From NCBI GenBank assembly GCA_949825025.1, contig OX463786.1:14283309-14347308 (forward strand): a stretch of 64,000 bases of DNA. Reading direction: 5' to 3'. A program made the translations under genes and the position numbers. The stretch comes from Siphlonurus alternatus. Its lineage: Eukaryota > Arthropoda > Insecta > Ephemeroptera > Siphlonuridae. The number at the start of each line of letters is the position of its first letter. Position 1 is the stretch's first letter. The notes beneath the pieces are model-generated. The model made no database searches. It was given only the letters and a program-made list of their open reading frames with translations, and was not told the origin of the DNA. Positions 22,305-35,834 of this stretch are shown here, in pieces.

Positions 22305-22906
22305 CAATAAAATCTTAGCAAATACAAAATTATTACATATTGGTGTATTATTTTTGTAATTGATCCAAATGTTCAAAAAAGATTAAAAAAAAAATTTTTT
22401 TCAAATAAAAACTAAAACATTTTCATTTTCAAGACAAACTAAGAATTATAATTTTACAAGAAATTATTAAAAAAATGTAATAAAAATTAACACTTATTTT
22501 ACATAAACATAATAATTTATATCTTAGTCATTTCATTAAAATTTTACTTTTTTTTTTTTCTTTTTTTTTTCATAATTAACAAAATTTAAGTCAAAAGACA
22601 ATAGAACATAAATATTTAATTCGTTCTTGTCTTGAAATTCATGAATATAAAATAAAAGTTTTTATGACACAATTTTTGACAGTGGTGAAAATGTAGGGGT
22701 AAGTTGTAAAAAGGGCAGAATATATGCTGGCCTTTGGATACATTATACCCTTCCCTCCTATTTATACAATAGCAAAAAATCTCCTACAATGAATCCCTTT
22801 ACCATAATATATGACACTAACAATTTTTAAGTAGAAATACTAATTTTTAAACATGAAAGTCACAAATCTTATATGTTCTTTGTATATTATAATTTCACCA
22901 ACATTT
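21839..22906. other. 3' flank of the MADF-BESS gene with (AT)n
   Basis: AT-rich DNA with an (AT)n microsatellite at 22235-22299 and T-rich runs near 22550. Part is likely the 3' UTR of the minus-strand gene that ends at 22907. No clear polyadenylation hexamer was chosen. Confidence 0.5.
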
Positions 22907-23587
22907 TTACACTGAAGTTAGTCCTCTCACATACTCTTGTTGCGTCGCTGGCGGCCTATGTTGTTGTTGTTGCTGTTGAGATTGTTGTTGAGGTTGTTGA
23001 GGTGACTCTTTTGTATCTGTCTCAGCTGGCATACCTTGAATAGGTGGAGACTGTTGCCAATTAACTATCGTATCTTGAGAATATGGACTTGATACTGAAG
23101 GACCACTAAATGCCATCGGAGGTGGTGGACCAGCCAACATACCAAATTGAGCTTGAAATAATACATTTTGTATATGCCATTTTGCTAATACTAATTGTTG
23201 TGGTTGTCTAATTTGTCTTAATTCAGAAGCAACACATAATGCATATTTATCAATTGCATCTTGTGGACGTAATGGAGGTAATAGTCCAGAATTAGGCATT
23301 TGTCCAGCACTCATTACAATATTAGGTACTCCTGCACTGTTTGCAAGTTGTTCTAAACAGTCTGGTTTTCTCTTAGAGTGATCTACAACCACGCTCATTC
23401 CAGCTACGGTTGTTCGTACCGGGGTAAAACAACAGCTCTCGGGAGATACGTTGCCAGCCTCACAATTTGAACCACACTGACTGAATTCTCCGCCGTGACG
23501 ACTCGTGTCTTCTTCTTCACCTTCAGGGTCTTCAAGGTCAGATGACATGGAGCCGGTCTCAGGAGCGCCCATACCGTTCTCGTGAGC
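22907..23587 (-). CDS. MADF-BESS gene exon 3 (terminal)
   Basis: The acceptor is GTTCACCAG; 226 codons then TAA. It contains the acidic linker, the BESS motif and the Gln/Pro-rich tail. The codons here are more A/T-ending than in exon 2. Confidence 0.9.
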   Translation of the reverse strand, partial: AHENGMGAPETGSMSSDLEDPEGEEEDTSRHGGEFSQCGSNCEAGNVSPESCCFTPVRTTVAGMSVVVDHSKRKPDCLEQLANSAGVPNIVMSAGQMPNSGLLPPLRPQDAIDKYALCVASELRQIRQPQQLVLAKWHIQNVLFQAQFGMLAGPPPPMAFSGPSVSSPYSQDTIVNWQQSPPIQGMPAETDTKESPQQPQQQSQQQQQQHRPPATQQEYVRGLTSV

Positions 23588-26500
23588 CTGGTGAACAATG
23601 TGAAAGGTTAGATATTGATGCAAAACAAAATGTCACAGACAGTGTCTAAAATACAAACTCTGTGCCAAAAGTATAATTATATTTTGAAGTCAACAATTCA
23701 AACAGCCAAACAAGCCATTAAGTGGTTGGTATCAGAATTAACCCTAGAATTAGCAAGTGGGGGGGGGGGGGGGGTGAGAAAAACCGTAACTCTTTTAAAG
23801 CAGAAGAAAATGTGAAATACTCTGCTCTAAAAATTCTGAAAAAAATTGTATAATCCACCCAGCAATGTATTTTCGTAAAAAAAAAAAATAGTCAGAAAAA
23901 TACTAACTTTTAATTTAACGTTATTTAAATAGCGGGTCATTTCTATCCCCCTCCACCTTGGTCTAGTATATGACAAAAAAATCGCTTGATAATGCTAGGG
24001 TTATCGAGAAAATGACGAATGCAGTGATGGAAGAAAGAAAACAACTGCATGACCTTTGAATTGTTGACGTAAAATTTTTTTATAAACAAACTATGTACCT
24101 TTAATTTTACACAGCTGAATTTTGTTTTCTATAAACTGGCGAAACTCGCCGTAATGATAAGTTGATCAGAATGTGATTAAATTAAACGCAAAAAAGGAAA
24201 AACTTACATACTGCATGTATAAGGCATTATGGCAAAAAATCAGTTTTATGGAAATATATATAAATTATTATTGACCAAGAATATAATAATGCTCGGAATA
24301 ACTTTTTACATTATGCATATTACATTAGTTTCCAGCCAGGATGAAATCCGAAAGGCTGCATGCATGATGCATGGTTTGTAACATAACTAACATATTAATA
24401 TTCTAGTTGTTACGTGATTTAGAACTTTCTAAGAATATTCTTGTAAATTTTTTAAAATAAATTTACAATTGTTTTAATTAATTTTAGTATAATAATTGTC
24501 ATTTGACAGTTATTTTTGAATAATGTTTTATATAATATCCACATTTAACAAAACAAATTTGAACTGAATACCTACTTCGTAATATATTATATATAAGCTT
24601 CAAAATTCATAAATCATCATTACTATTTACAGAGATTTTATATTATAAACTCTTTTGCTATATTTATGTGATGTATATATATTTTAAAAGCACATCATGA
24701 TTTACGTAATGAGTAATTGGTGTTTCAAGATTTCAAGATATCGTGCAGATATTCTATAAATTTATATTATATTGCATTACAAATATTTTTAATTTTAATT
24801 AAAATAAGACCTAAATGCTGTTACAAAAATTTGTGTATTAAATAATCGAAATTAACTAAAATAAATTTATTTTTTTAAAGTATAATTTTTTTTAATATAT
24901 TTTTAAAAACATACATTTTTAACTGTAATGTAATAAATGTATCTATAGATGCATGGTAATAAATAAATAAATATTTTATTAATTGTATAATTTTTTATTG
25001 ATACTATAAATAATGTTGTATTGATAACATTTTTCTTGAAATTCTGCCTTTTTTTGCTTTGATGCTTTCGTTGAATTATTTATTAATCAATTGCATTATT
25101 TCTTTACTTGTAATTTTATATAAACGAATAAAAAATAAGAAGTTAATAATTTTCAAACCCAAAACAGCAAGATTGTAACGCATTCTTTTTAAATTGCATT
25201 AAAATTCGATATTATGTACAAAATTTTAGAAGAAGCTACTATAATAGACAAATTTTGTCATAAATCATGAACTCTCAGGTTAACCTGAAGCGCCTAAATT
25301 GATCAAATTGTAACTTTTATGCAATTACATAAATGAATAAAAGTATTTTTATAACGAGTCAAATTTTTAAAAACATATAATATATGAAGTCTTGAATTTC
25401 ATCATCATTTTAGGTCCCAAATATTCTGCAAGACTAAAAAAACTGCATGAACTTAAATGTATTGTTATAGTCGTAAAGTTTTGTCTATTAAAAAAAATAA
25501 TAGCAGGTAAATTTTCACTCACCTGCTGTTGCGCCCTTCTATGTTTACTACTCCTTGGCACCGTCACTTCATTCAGGAACATGAGAATCTCCTTACACCA
25601 CAATTTGCGAGGTCTCTCCGGGGCTGGTTCACCCGGTTTACCACGAGAACTGCGAATATTCTCTGAAAATTGGCAGCGGAGGTTTGCCCAACGTTTACGC
25701 ACGTCATCGACCGTGGTCCCGGGCCGAATCTGCTCCAGTTCAGCCGCGATCTCGTCGTACAGCGCCTGACAACACAAAGTACACGCTGCTTTACTTACTG
25801 AGCATGCGCAAAATAATTGCATGGAGTTATAATAAATACAGGCGAGACGATAGGTTTGTTTGTAAATACAGTACACAATCAGATGAAAATATAGAGGAAC
25901 CAGTTTTTCCTTATATTATTATCCGTATAATGCTATAATGCATAAGATTCATCTGATTATTGATTCCTGGAACGATTATGCATTTACAAACAGATCTCGC
26001 ACGAACGTGGTGTAGTGCATTGTTAGTCAAGCTACGTCAAGCGTAGTTAGTACTTGGATGGGTGACCGCTTGAAGTAAAAATTACGTTGCTAACTCCTTG
26101 GGGTAAATTCATCTCGCTTTCCACCCAGTGCAGTGATGCACTTTGTGTGTGATTCCCCAGGCTTTATAGACTTCACTTTGGTCCATTGATAAAAAAATTA
26201 GAGGTGTCCGTCTTGACTGAGGTTTTCTACAGTTCCCTCAGTCTCACCTCAGTGAATTGAATACTGAGACGCGGAGACGCGTAAAAAGCCATGAACACCA
26301 TCCTTTCCCTCCCTTATCCCTCCATTATCTCGTCTCGAGCTCCAAGCTTATTATAGGGGTGTAACCTTGTAAAAAAAAAAAAAATAAAAAAAAAATATAA
26401 GTGAGTTAAAAAAACTCCCGAATCACGATGTAATAATGATATTTTCATCATGTCCCGAATATATAATATAGTTGCGAAATTTTTAATAGGTACTTCGGGT

Positions 26501-29451
26501 ACTTGATCATGATTGAAGTTAGAGAGAATCGAGTATTGACCTTAAAATTTTTTATTGCAGAAATGGATAGAGCGTGCAAAGTTATGCTACCCTGATTTTT
26601 TTCAGATTTTTTAGAGCCCGGGAAGTATTTTTAAAAAATTATTGAAAGTCCTTTTTGTGACGTCACGCGGCGGCAAGTCCTATCTTTTTCTTAAGAGCGG
26701 CGTCTCGTGACGTCACTAAAATAACTTTCAATAATTTTTTAAAAATAGTTTCCGGGCTCTAAAAAATCTGAAAAAATCAGGGTAGCATAACTTTGCACGC
26801 TCTATCCATTTCTGCAACAAAAAAATTGAGGTCAATACTCCATTAATCTGCCCATGCACCCAATCAACCGTATCGGGTTACGGGGATCAGAATGGACGTG
26901 GTATATTACATACGTCTTCAATAAAGCCCTCCTTGGCGTAAAGATAGAGGCTGCGTATAGTTTTAATTTATTTTAATTGTTGGAATCATTAAGTTCCTCT
27001 CTTTTCCTATTGGAATTTTAGTGTGAAATTGTGTAATGTAATTTTAAACATTTAAATATATGAATTAATTTATATATTTGAAATGCGAATATAAATTTAA
27101 TAATCGATAATTCATCACACTACTGGTTTTAATATCGAATTTATTTTACTGCGATTTGAAAGCATGCGCATATCGCGTATACTCGTTATAGAATAAATAC
27201 ATGCAGTTCAACAATCATTGGATTATATTCCCACGGATATAGTCGTAAAGTTGGTTAATCATACATGCATGGATTTCGTCTTAAAAAATTGACTGCATTT
27301 ATAATTTATAAGATCAGATAGCTTCCTAATACTGAAAATAATCTTAGATTTGTTGATATGTAGAATTTAAAAAAGTATTTTATGTAACTACATGTAACAG
27401 CATGTACAGTAACTACAAATAAAATTATATACTGCGATGCTTTAAAACCTATGATTGAAATAAAATCTGGTTTTAAATTATAAAAATTTGTGATTCAAAA
27501 TTTTGAATTTCAAGATCTATATAAAGGAAGACTAATTTCCAGAAAAATATTGATGTAAATATTAATATTTTTACAGTGTTATTATAATACGAGTGGAGCG
27601 CTACGGTAGTGTTTGAATATATTATGAGAGCCGCAGTGGTGATTAAAATGTGCAAGTACGAAATTATTGATTTTATTTTTATAAATTTTGTTTGCAAGTT
27701 CATGGAAAAATTAGAAAGTATTTTCGAAAAGTTTGTATTATTTATTCAATCCATTAATTAAAATTTAAAACAAAATAAATAAAAATATCAATTTATTACA
27801 TCTGCATGGTACCTATATTATATTATAAATAATGTTTGTATTTATCAGTCACCATGCTCCGTGGGTGCTTGTACCTTAAATATTGTTATGTATACTCGTC
27901 GCCATGGAAAATTTCACATTTGCAGTCTTGTTATTCATCATATTATCCTATTATGTGATATTCTTACGGAACTCGGGAACATGGTGATTAACAAGGCTGC
28001 AAAGGGAAATTTTCTAAGGTGACAGCTATACACACTCCAATATGATACATCTTCCTTTTGCTGATGACACGTGAACGGGCATTAACATACCGATATGAGT
28101 ATGTATCGGATGGGAATTAAATCAATTATAACTCAATAATTAGTAAGTAAAGGCAAGATGGGTTAATGTCGTCTTCTAATTTACAGTACGTATATATATT
28201 TTTTTTTCTTTATATTTTTCAATAAATTTTCCTTTACGACTCATTATTAATTATCAGGGAAGCAGGGGCAGAAGGGCGGGAGGGGTGGGTAACACTTATT
28301 TTAATGCAATGTATTTTGGACCTTTTGGGAAGGGGGGACGATCAAGCCGTTGTCCTCCCCCTCCCCTTGAATTGGTCACTGCTTGGGAGTCATATATATC
28401 TATAGAGGACATAAAGGACCAAGAGATGGCGCTGACGTTTGAAAATTTTGCTCTTTGCATCGAGGATACGGCAATACGCCTATATAGCATGGGGAAAATC
28501 ATAAAAATTATCAAATTTATAGGAAAGAAATCACTTACGAAGTTGAAATATTTTTTAATATTTATTTGTCCGAAAGTATTTGACAACTATAATACGTAAT
28601 TAAGGTGTTGTCATTTCTGTAAAATTATGCTGTGGCTGCTGACAGCTAGAGCATTTACATATATGATTTTACAATGTTAATCATATATAATTATACAACA
28701 ATCCTCGCCAGACGCACGTGTAGTTCCAGCAGTTACTACTATAGGTTTGCACTAACTTTATGTTATTTCTAAATTTATAAATTTAAATAACATTAAATAT
28801 GTAATAAATTTAACAATAATGTTTTAATTATTTAAAATTTTTATACGTGCACATATAGTGAATAAATTTAATACATATAAAATACTAAAAATTGTATTTC
28901 TCAATAGATTAATTTGTATAGTATCAAAATAAAAACACACCACGCCTGAACTTATAAAAATTAAATTATCAATATATATTATGCTACAAAAATGCAAGTA
29001 TTTTTAAATTGAAATAGTAAAATAAGGTATATGATTCTAAAATTTAATGAAAAAAAAAGAGAATTTATATCATTCTTATTTTATATGCATGATAGTATAT
29101 TATGCATATTATATATATATTATTAATATATATTTTCCCCATACTCTCTCTGTATTGTTAGTACAATACATGCATATCGTTTACTTTAGTCGATTCATAT
29201 ATTAGATAGATAAAAGAGTAATTGAAATATACACATATATTGGTAAATATCATCTTTAATACAGTACGTATAATAAATTATGTACAGTAAATCAAAGTTA
29301 TAAGAAATATAATTATACTGTATATGTCACCTACCTGTTTCTTATGTGTATTTCGGTAGTCAGGGTGTCTTATATCCCAAAGACAACTTCGATCTCTCAC
29401 TTTTTCTATTAACATTTCTTGATGGTATCTCTCCCATCGAATCACCGACAT
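22907..29451 (-). CDS. MADF-BESS domain DNA-binding protein (Adf-1-like), complete three-exon gene
   Basis: Probably a sequence-specific nuclear DNA-binding regulator of the MADF-BESS class. Exons 29335-29451, 25523-25765 and 22907-23587 join in phase 0 to give 346 aa. The MADF (Myb/SANT-like) domain covers residues about 14-106: it starts LIEKVRDRSCLWDIRHPDYRN, and continues with the DDVRKRWANLR helix and the KLWCKEILMFLNE helix. The BESS motif lies at about 228-268 (DAIDKYALCVASELRQI, then a Lys/Ile helix). Between them is an acidic linker (EDPEGEEED), and the C-terminus is Gln-rich and Pro-rich. The layout, MADF first and BESS last, is the classic one. The start is the first Met before the MADF domain. 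Upstream non-coding exons may exist. I do not assign it to a named orthologue. Confidence 0.9.
23588..25522 (-). other. MADF-BESS intron 2
   Basis: AT-rich, with a poly-G run at about 23757-23774. No nested element recognised. Confidence 0.6.
25523..25765 (-). CDS. MADF-BESS gene exon 2
   Basis: The acceptor is TTGTCAG and the donor CAGCAG/GTGAGT, 81 codons, phase 0. It encodes the remaining MADF helices and a basic Arg/Lys stretch (PRSSKHRRAQQQ) that could act as a nuclear localisation signal. It is G/C-richer than the flanking introns. Confidence 0.92.
25853..25998. repeat. Diverged relative of the 9433 palindrome
   Basis: TAGGTTTGTTTGTAAATAC and ACACAATCAGATGAA on the left are mirrored by TTCATCTGATTA and TTTACAAACAGATC on the right. 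The arms have more differences than in the 9433-9563 copy. Confidence 0.55.
26008..26395 (+). mobile_element. 5S-rRNA-derived SINE with A-rich tail
   Basis: The head contains GTTAGTACTTGGATGGGTGACC, the highly conserved 3' half of 5S rRNA with its internal promoter region, preceded by AGCTACGTCAAGCG. A body follows, then an A-rich tail at about 26370-26395. This matches the SINE3 (5S-derived) class. It is not a working 5S gene: the 5' half is degraded and the 3' end is unrelated. It lies in MADF-BESS intron 1, antisense. Confidence 0.75.
26527..26844. mobile_element. CRE-bearing palindromic MITE, copy c
   Basis: Ends AATCGAGTATTG..CAATACTCCATT. Two intact GTGACGTCAC sites and the GGCGGCAAGTCC core. 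In MADF-BESS intron 1. Confidence 0.78.
27899..28023. repeat. Palindromic element related to 21315-21427
   Basis: The right arm CATGGTGATTAACAAGGCTG matches the 21315 element almost exactly. The left arm is more decayed. Confidence 0.55.
28024..29334. other. MADF-BESS intron 1, 5' part
   Basis: AT-rich; contains a G/C-skewed patch at about 28262-28370 with poly-G and poly-C runs that may be a decayed MITE. Otherwise nothing seen. Confidence 0.45.
29335..29451 (-). CDS. MADF-BESS gene exon 1
   Basis: Encodes residues 1-39: start Met then the first MADF helix (MLIEKVRDRSCLWD). The donor is AAACAG/GTAGGT, phase 0. The ATG context is ATTATGTCG. Confidence 0.88.
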
Positions 29452-32025
29452 AATTGTAATTTATAAAATTTTAAAACATTAAATAAAAATTTCTTAACAA
29501 ATTCAAATGTTTTTACGTCCCGCGCGCCGCCTTATATCTCTCTCTTTCTTCTAAAAATTTTCTCTCTCTTTCTGCTGATCTCAGTTTGTAGACAGACAAA
29601 ATGTCGCTTCAAATCAATTTTATAAAACACTTCTAAATAAAAACACTGTTCAATTTTATCAAATATTAATTATAATTAAGAAATCTACGTATTATAAATT
29701 TTATAAACGTATATCACAATTTGTTAATTAGTTGATACAATTAAGAAAATTTTCTCTGTTTTAAAGACTCTTGCACGAGAAAGAGATTCAACATGGATTC
29801 TCAACAAACTTCTCTCTGTGTGAAAATTTCTCCTCTCTCAATTTGAGCTTTTTGCTGGACACCTAGCGGTGAAATTTAGAACTAAGTACTGCATTGTGCT
29901 GTGATCTATTATTTTTGTTTTGAACTATTTTATCATAATATTTTGCTTTTTTTTTCAAATTTATGAAAAATCTGAAAAAGGAGTGATTTTCCAATTTTTC
30001 AAATTTCATTGTGTAATTTGTAATTGGAAGTATTAAAAAAATAATGAAATAAAATATTGTATACGTTCTAACAAATGTAATTATTTAGCGTTTGATATAA
30101 ATTTACTTTTTTTTTCAAGAAGCTATTTAAATATTGAAATCTCAACACAATAAATTACATGCTATATATATTAATTAGAATATCATATTTTGTTAAGCTA
30201 TATAGCATTTATATCAATATTAAGAGCATGCAAGGAGCATAAAAATTGCAAATCTCTCTGACTTTATAGCTGCAGCGCTAGCAAAAAGGGGGCTGGAGTA
30301 AAGTTCGTGTTGTCCAAAAGTATAATATATACATGTATATCTGATAAATACTAAATGAATAAATAAAACAAATAATCAATCATATTTCTAAAGATTTATT
30401 CAACTTGTGTATAATAAATAACATTGCATGAAGAGAAATTTCTACATTTTCTATAAAATTTTGTGAGGAATAAAAATATTGATGAGATGGAAGAGCTTCG
30501 GAGATTCAAATTTGTGATCAGAAAAAAACTGCAATCTCAAAATAGTTTTGTAAAAATTGACGTAAATTTGAATATATGGAAATTTTGTTAAGCAGAGAAT
30601 ATATATTATAAGTGATTTATAACTTGACCAAAACTCCCCATACCAGGTTAACTAGCTGTTTCTCAGGACATAAGACTATATGACAAATATTATGAGTCTC
30701 GATCTGATGAAATGTTCTTTAATATAGGAGGACGATAGGTCAAGTTTTCTGTCATAACATATAGCATGCAGTGTCAATAGGAAATAGAAGCCAAAATTTT
30801 TGTAATTTTATATTGGAGATGGGAGGGAAAGGGATGAATATCAGCCGCTAAAATAGCAAGAATTATAAGAATTCATGACATCATGACTTATTTTATTGGT
30901 TGTCTGAACTATTTTAGTTTGTATGTACCATATGTATAATATTCATAAGTTCATTTTTATTATTTTAAATTATTATAAAAAACTTATTATAATTTTTTTT
31001 TAGTCATAATAAATAATTTTTTAATTATTATTTTTTTTTTTTGCCAATATATATAAAATAATTAATGAATACTTATTTTAATATAAATCCAATAAATTTG
31101 TATAGTAATCTTAGCAACTAAATTGCAAACCAAAATCGTAGTACATTCATTTATACAGCCCTGCTCTTTTTCTCTTTCCTATTAATTATGCCACCTTGAA
31201 CAATGAATAATATTAATTAATAAGAAATGGACACATTTTATAAACATTTTGTGCAAACGAAACATGTTATATTGAAATTAATAATTGAATTGCAAAACAT
31301 TATTAAATCTAATAATATGCATAATTATATATGTGTTGTGAATTTCCTTATGCATTGGTTAAATCGATTTTACAAATTAAAAATAGAAGAAATTATTGTT
31401 TACTAAGATTGCAGTTTTTTTTAACATGAAATGCAATTAAAAGCTTACAAATAAGAACAACTAAGTTTTTAAAATTGTGCTATTTACAATAAAAGTGAAA
31501 ATATTAAGAATTATATATTTACAATATTTTTATAAGATTGTATGAACGAAGAACATTATTAACAAAATTTACATTTAGATCATCTTAATTTCTTAATATC
31601 TAATTAACTTCTAATTATTACATTTATATGGAATATATTTTAATGAATTGAAAAATATCAAATTAGTATTAAAATAATTAATATCAAGAAATTAATATTC
31701 GGGGATAATTTTACATTAAAATTATACTCGTTGGATAACCTGCATGCAAAATTATATGCAAAAAAAAAAAATTGCCAATTTCATTTTCTATTTTTCTAGA
31801 ATTTCAAATTAATGGTTACATGAAGTCAGAGTCTATTAAATTATTAATTAACAACAATTATTATTATTATTATTATTAATTTGAGGCTGTTATCTCAGAA
31901 CCAAAGAGATATGGTCATCTTATGAGACTTGAGTTATTCAAGCTAGGACATATACCTTTTTGAATCACACAGTAGTTATCCGTCTTTTTGCCAGAAAATT
32001 GTTCAAATTTTCAGAAAATTACCAG
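29452..32025. other. AT-rich 5' flank of the MADF-BESS gene and intergenic DNA
   Basis: The first few hundred bases hold pyrimidine-rich runs (TCTCTC near 29540 and 29570), probably the minus-strand 5' UTR or promoter side. No TATA box or coding signal recognised further on. Confidence 0.45.
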
Positions 32026-32343
32026 AATGGAGTACATCGACCTCAATTTTTTTTATTGCAGAAATGGATAGAGCGTGCAAATTTATGCTATCCTGATTTT
32101 TTTCAGATTTTTTACAGCCCTGGAAGTATTTTTAAAAAAATATTAAAAGTCTTTTTTGTGACACGCGGTGGCAAGTCCTGTTCTTTTTTTAAGGACAGAC
32201 GCCATGTGACGTCACAAAAAGGACTTTCAATAATTTTTTAAAAATACTTCCAGGGCTGTAAAAAATCTGAAAAAAATCAGGATAGCATAACTTTGAACGC
32301 TTTATCCATTTCTGCAATAAAAAAATTGAGGTCGGTACTCCAT
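32026..32343. mobile_element. CRE-bearing palindromic MITE, copy d
   Basis: The left CRE is lost (GTGACACGCGG); the right is intact (GTGACGTCAC). Arms and TTATTGCAGAAATGG are preserved. Ends AATGGAGTA..TACTCCAT. Confidence 0.75.
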
Positions 32344-34355
32344 CATGGTAGCACCACACAGTATTTTTTTTTACTAGTATGCGACAGTGGCGCTATCGTC
32401 CGCAGAAATAGTGAACCTCTAAAATTTTGATTAACTTTCTGGACATAAGACACGGGGGTCTCTAATATGAAGTTTCACAGGAAAGTTTGAAAAATAGTGT
32501 AACCTCTGACGTCATGATTTTAATTTCTGAAAATATTTTCTGACTGACGGAAAAATACAGGAAAGCTTAAGTTAGCTTAAACGTATTGATGTTATTTTAA
32601 TTCACTACAAAAAATATATAATATTTAATTGAATCTCATCATTTTATAGCATGAGAAATAGTGAAATTGACATCTAGCATTATTAGCATATTCAAGAAAA
32701 TCGAGAAAATTTAATTTGCTCTAAATATTTACATTTTATATAAGTTTGTTTTAAATAAAATAAATATTTGATGTAAATTAAATGCATTCTAGCACAGAAT
32801 AATTTTCTGTTCTGTATTAATTTCAATATAATAAATAATGAAAAAAAAAAATAGGATAAATAAAATCTAAAACTATTGTATTTCTAATTACAATATTAAT
32901 ATTTTAACATATTTGTTATGCAGTGTTTTATACTGTATTATACATTACAAAATTTCATGGTTAGATGAAAAAAGGAAAAATATATAAATTTAACTTTATG
33001 CAGACAAGTGGTAAAAGACTTAAATCTAATTAAAAACTTAATTATGATCGTGTTTCTCTTTTGTGATCTTATGCATTTTACCACTATACTTTTTAATACA
33101 ATACAAATTTGACATAACTTGACTTGTCCATTCTATGGTAAGACAGCAGAATTGGATTTTGCTAAATTTCCAGAAATACCAAAACTTCTGGCTATATACC
33201 TCCAGTGGAAATACATCATTATGTGAGACTGTACCTAGAGTACACTTCTATTAAAAAAAAAGTTGAACCGGCTTCTGCGGTACACTGTCAGATAGATGAT
33301 GAGAAATCTTTCGTAACCCTTGCTGCTTTATATTTAAATTATTTTATCTTGGTGATATGAACTAAGGGTAGTTACATGTTAATACCTGGATGTTGAAAAT
33401 AAACCAGGTAACTTTTTTTGAATGCCAGGGTATTCCGATGAAAAACATTCCATTACTAACATAATTGACAAAAAATCAACAATAATAAATGTTACAAATT
33501 CAACATAATCATTTACAATTATGACATTGACTACATTCATATATAGAAACGAATTGGAATTACTGGTCCCAAGACCAATGTCAACATTTAAATTACAACA
33601 CTTAAATTTTAAACAAAAATTTATTTTTATTAATATATTTTTTAATAATAATACTCTCTTCCTTCCACAAGCATGCTGCACAATTTTGTAACACTCAAGA
33701 ATTCAAGTATAAAATTTTAAGCTTTTTCAAACTAGAATTATATCTTAAGAATATTTATTCTATTAATAAACTAAAAATTAAAATTGGAAAATTTAATATA
33801 TTTATAATAATAACAATACCATATATAATATGTTATACGTTCAAACTTGAAAAAAATAAATAAAATAAAATAAAAAATATTAAATTAATTAATAATAAAA
33901 TATTTGAAAATTAATTTTTTTAATTTTTAAAATGCAACGTGTAATTAATTTAATATATTTTATTCAATTTTGAAATTATATTTTTTTGGAAAACATAATA
34001 TTACACTTAGTGGAAAGAAAAAAGCATCAGTATAACACAATGAACAACAAATAAACAAAATTACCATTAATTAAAACATTGAGTTGATTAGGCCATTCCT
34101 TAAATATTACTACGAATATAATTCCATTCGAGTGTTAAATTGCGAGGCTATATTAATATAATCGAAGTATAAATATTGAGATAAAATAGATTTAAATAGC
34201 ATGCAATATATTTTAATATATTTATTAGAATTTAAGGTGCTGGTCAAGTATGGTTTGTGTATAAGTTAAAATTGTGATTTGATTTTGACACACAATATCA
34301 AATTTTTATTCAAGTTATTAACATTTCTTTAGAAGCTTATATCAAAGCAGGTAGT
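32344..34355. other. AT-rich intergenic DNA, nothing recognised
   Basis: Long A/T tracts. Short ORFs such as 33379-33681 have low-complexity composition and no domain. Confidence 0.5.
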
Positions 34356-34675
34356 ATTGAGTATCGACCTCCATTTTTTTTATTGCAGAAATTGATAGAG
34401 CGCGCAAACTTATGTTACCCTGATATTTTTTTCAGATTTTTTACAGACATGGAAGTATTTTTAAAAAATTATTGAAACTCCTTTTTGTGACGTCACGCGG
34501 CGGCAAGTCCTATCTTTTTCTTAAGGAACGGCGTCTCGTGACATCACAAAAAGAATTTTCAATAATTTTTTAAAAATAGTTCCCGGGCTCTAAAAAATCT
34601 GAAAAAAAATCAGGGTAGCATAATTTTGCACCCTATCCATTTCTGCAATGAAGAAATTGAGGTCGATACTCCATT
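34356..34675. mobile_element. CRE-bearing palindromic MITE, copy e
   Basis: The left CRE is intact; the right one is mutated (GTGACATCAC). Core GGCGGCAAGTCC is present. Right end CGATACTCCATT. Confidence 0.77.
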
Positions 34676-35690
34676 GACAAAATCTTTGGTTCATATGATT
34701 TATGCATCTAATTTGTTTAGTACTATAAAATTTGGCTGGACGGTAGCTTAAATTGATATGAATCACAAATTAAGAAAAAAGTAAATTATTTGTTAATTAA
34801 AAATATTAACTGTTTTGAAATAAAATGTAGTTAGCTATTAACGAATCAAATATAAATTAATAATTAAGCTCTCATTGTTTTTAATGTTTTATTATTTTAC
34901 TTATGAACAGCATAATACAGAAGAATGCGTTGATAGTATTTCTTTTCCTTATCATGTCAAATATCAGTACCAATCAATTAAAAATAAGAAAGTACTTAAA
35001 AAATTTGAATTTAAAAAAATCCAATTGTCTGCAATGCATATAATGGAATATTATAATAAATCAAAAATCGTAAAGATAGTAAAAATATAACCAAAGATTT
35101 TTGTTTTTTGCTGAAAACGTAATTTTATTATTACTTTTGAAAACAATTTTTTTGATAATTTAATCACAATTTTAATCAAACACAAACCATTTATTGTGCA
35201 TTTAATATTAAAATCTAATTAACTACAATAAACATTTATTAATTATTATTACATAATAAAGATGCAATCATAAAATTGATATAATTATTTTTTATATAAT
35301 AATATATAATTTTAAGGTACTTATTTATACCTGAAAGATTCAATAATAGCATATTTTTAATGAAGACTATAAATATAATTATTATTTGAAGAGGTGAAAG
35401 AATCACTCGATCAAAGCTATAGTATTAGACTTTTCCTACACATAATTTCGTATATATAAGCACTGTTTATAAATGGATTATTTGAGGTTACTTAATATTA
35501 AACAAAATTCATCTGCACCTTATTTATAATTATGCACTTTTCAAAGTATTGCATATTATATTGCTATGTAATATCAAATAATTATTTTCAGAATCTGTAA
35601 TAAAGAATTTCTATATAGTTAAAACAAATACAACTCGCATTAATATCACCGATGATATATATAATAAATAATATAAATCATTATTATAAT
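34676..35690. other. AT-rich intergenic DNA, nothing recognised
   Basis: No gene or repeat structure recognised. Confidence 0.45.
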
Positions 35691-35834
35691 AGGGTGTGCA
35701 ATTCACGAAGTAGTTTAGCCAGGTTTCTAACTACGTTTAGCTTAACCACGTTTAACTATATCTATTTTACGTGGTTAAGCCACCTAGTTAAACGTGGTTA
35801 GAAACCTGGCTAACTGCTTCGTGAATCGCACCCT
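35691..35834. repeat. Palindromic MITE-like element AGGGTGTGCAATTCACGAAG
   Basis: The left arm contains AATTCACGAAGTAGTTTAG and AGGTTTCTAACTACG. The right arm is its reverse complement, ending GTGAATCGCACCCT. A second copy lies at 56101-56256. Confidence 0.7.

Noticed and set aside
25392..25938. Plus-strand ORFs over the MADF domain exon
   Set aside because: Antisense shadows of the well-supported minus-strand exon.
33379..33681. 100-codon minus-strand ORF
   Set aside because: Composition is AT-driven with no domain, splice context or start context to support it.
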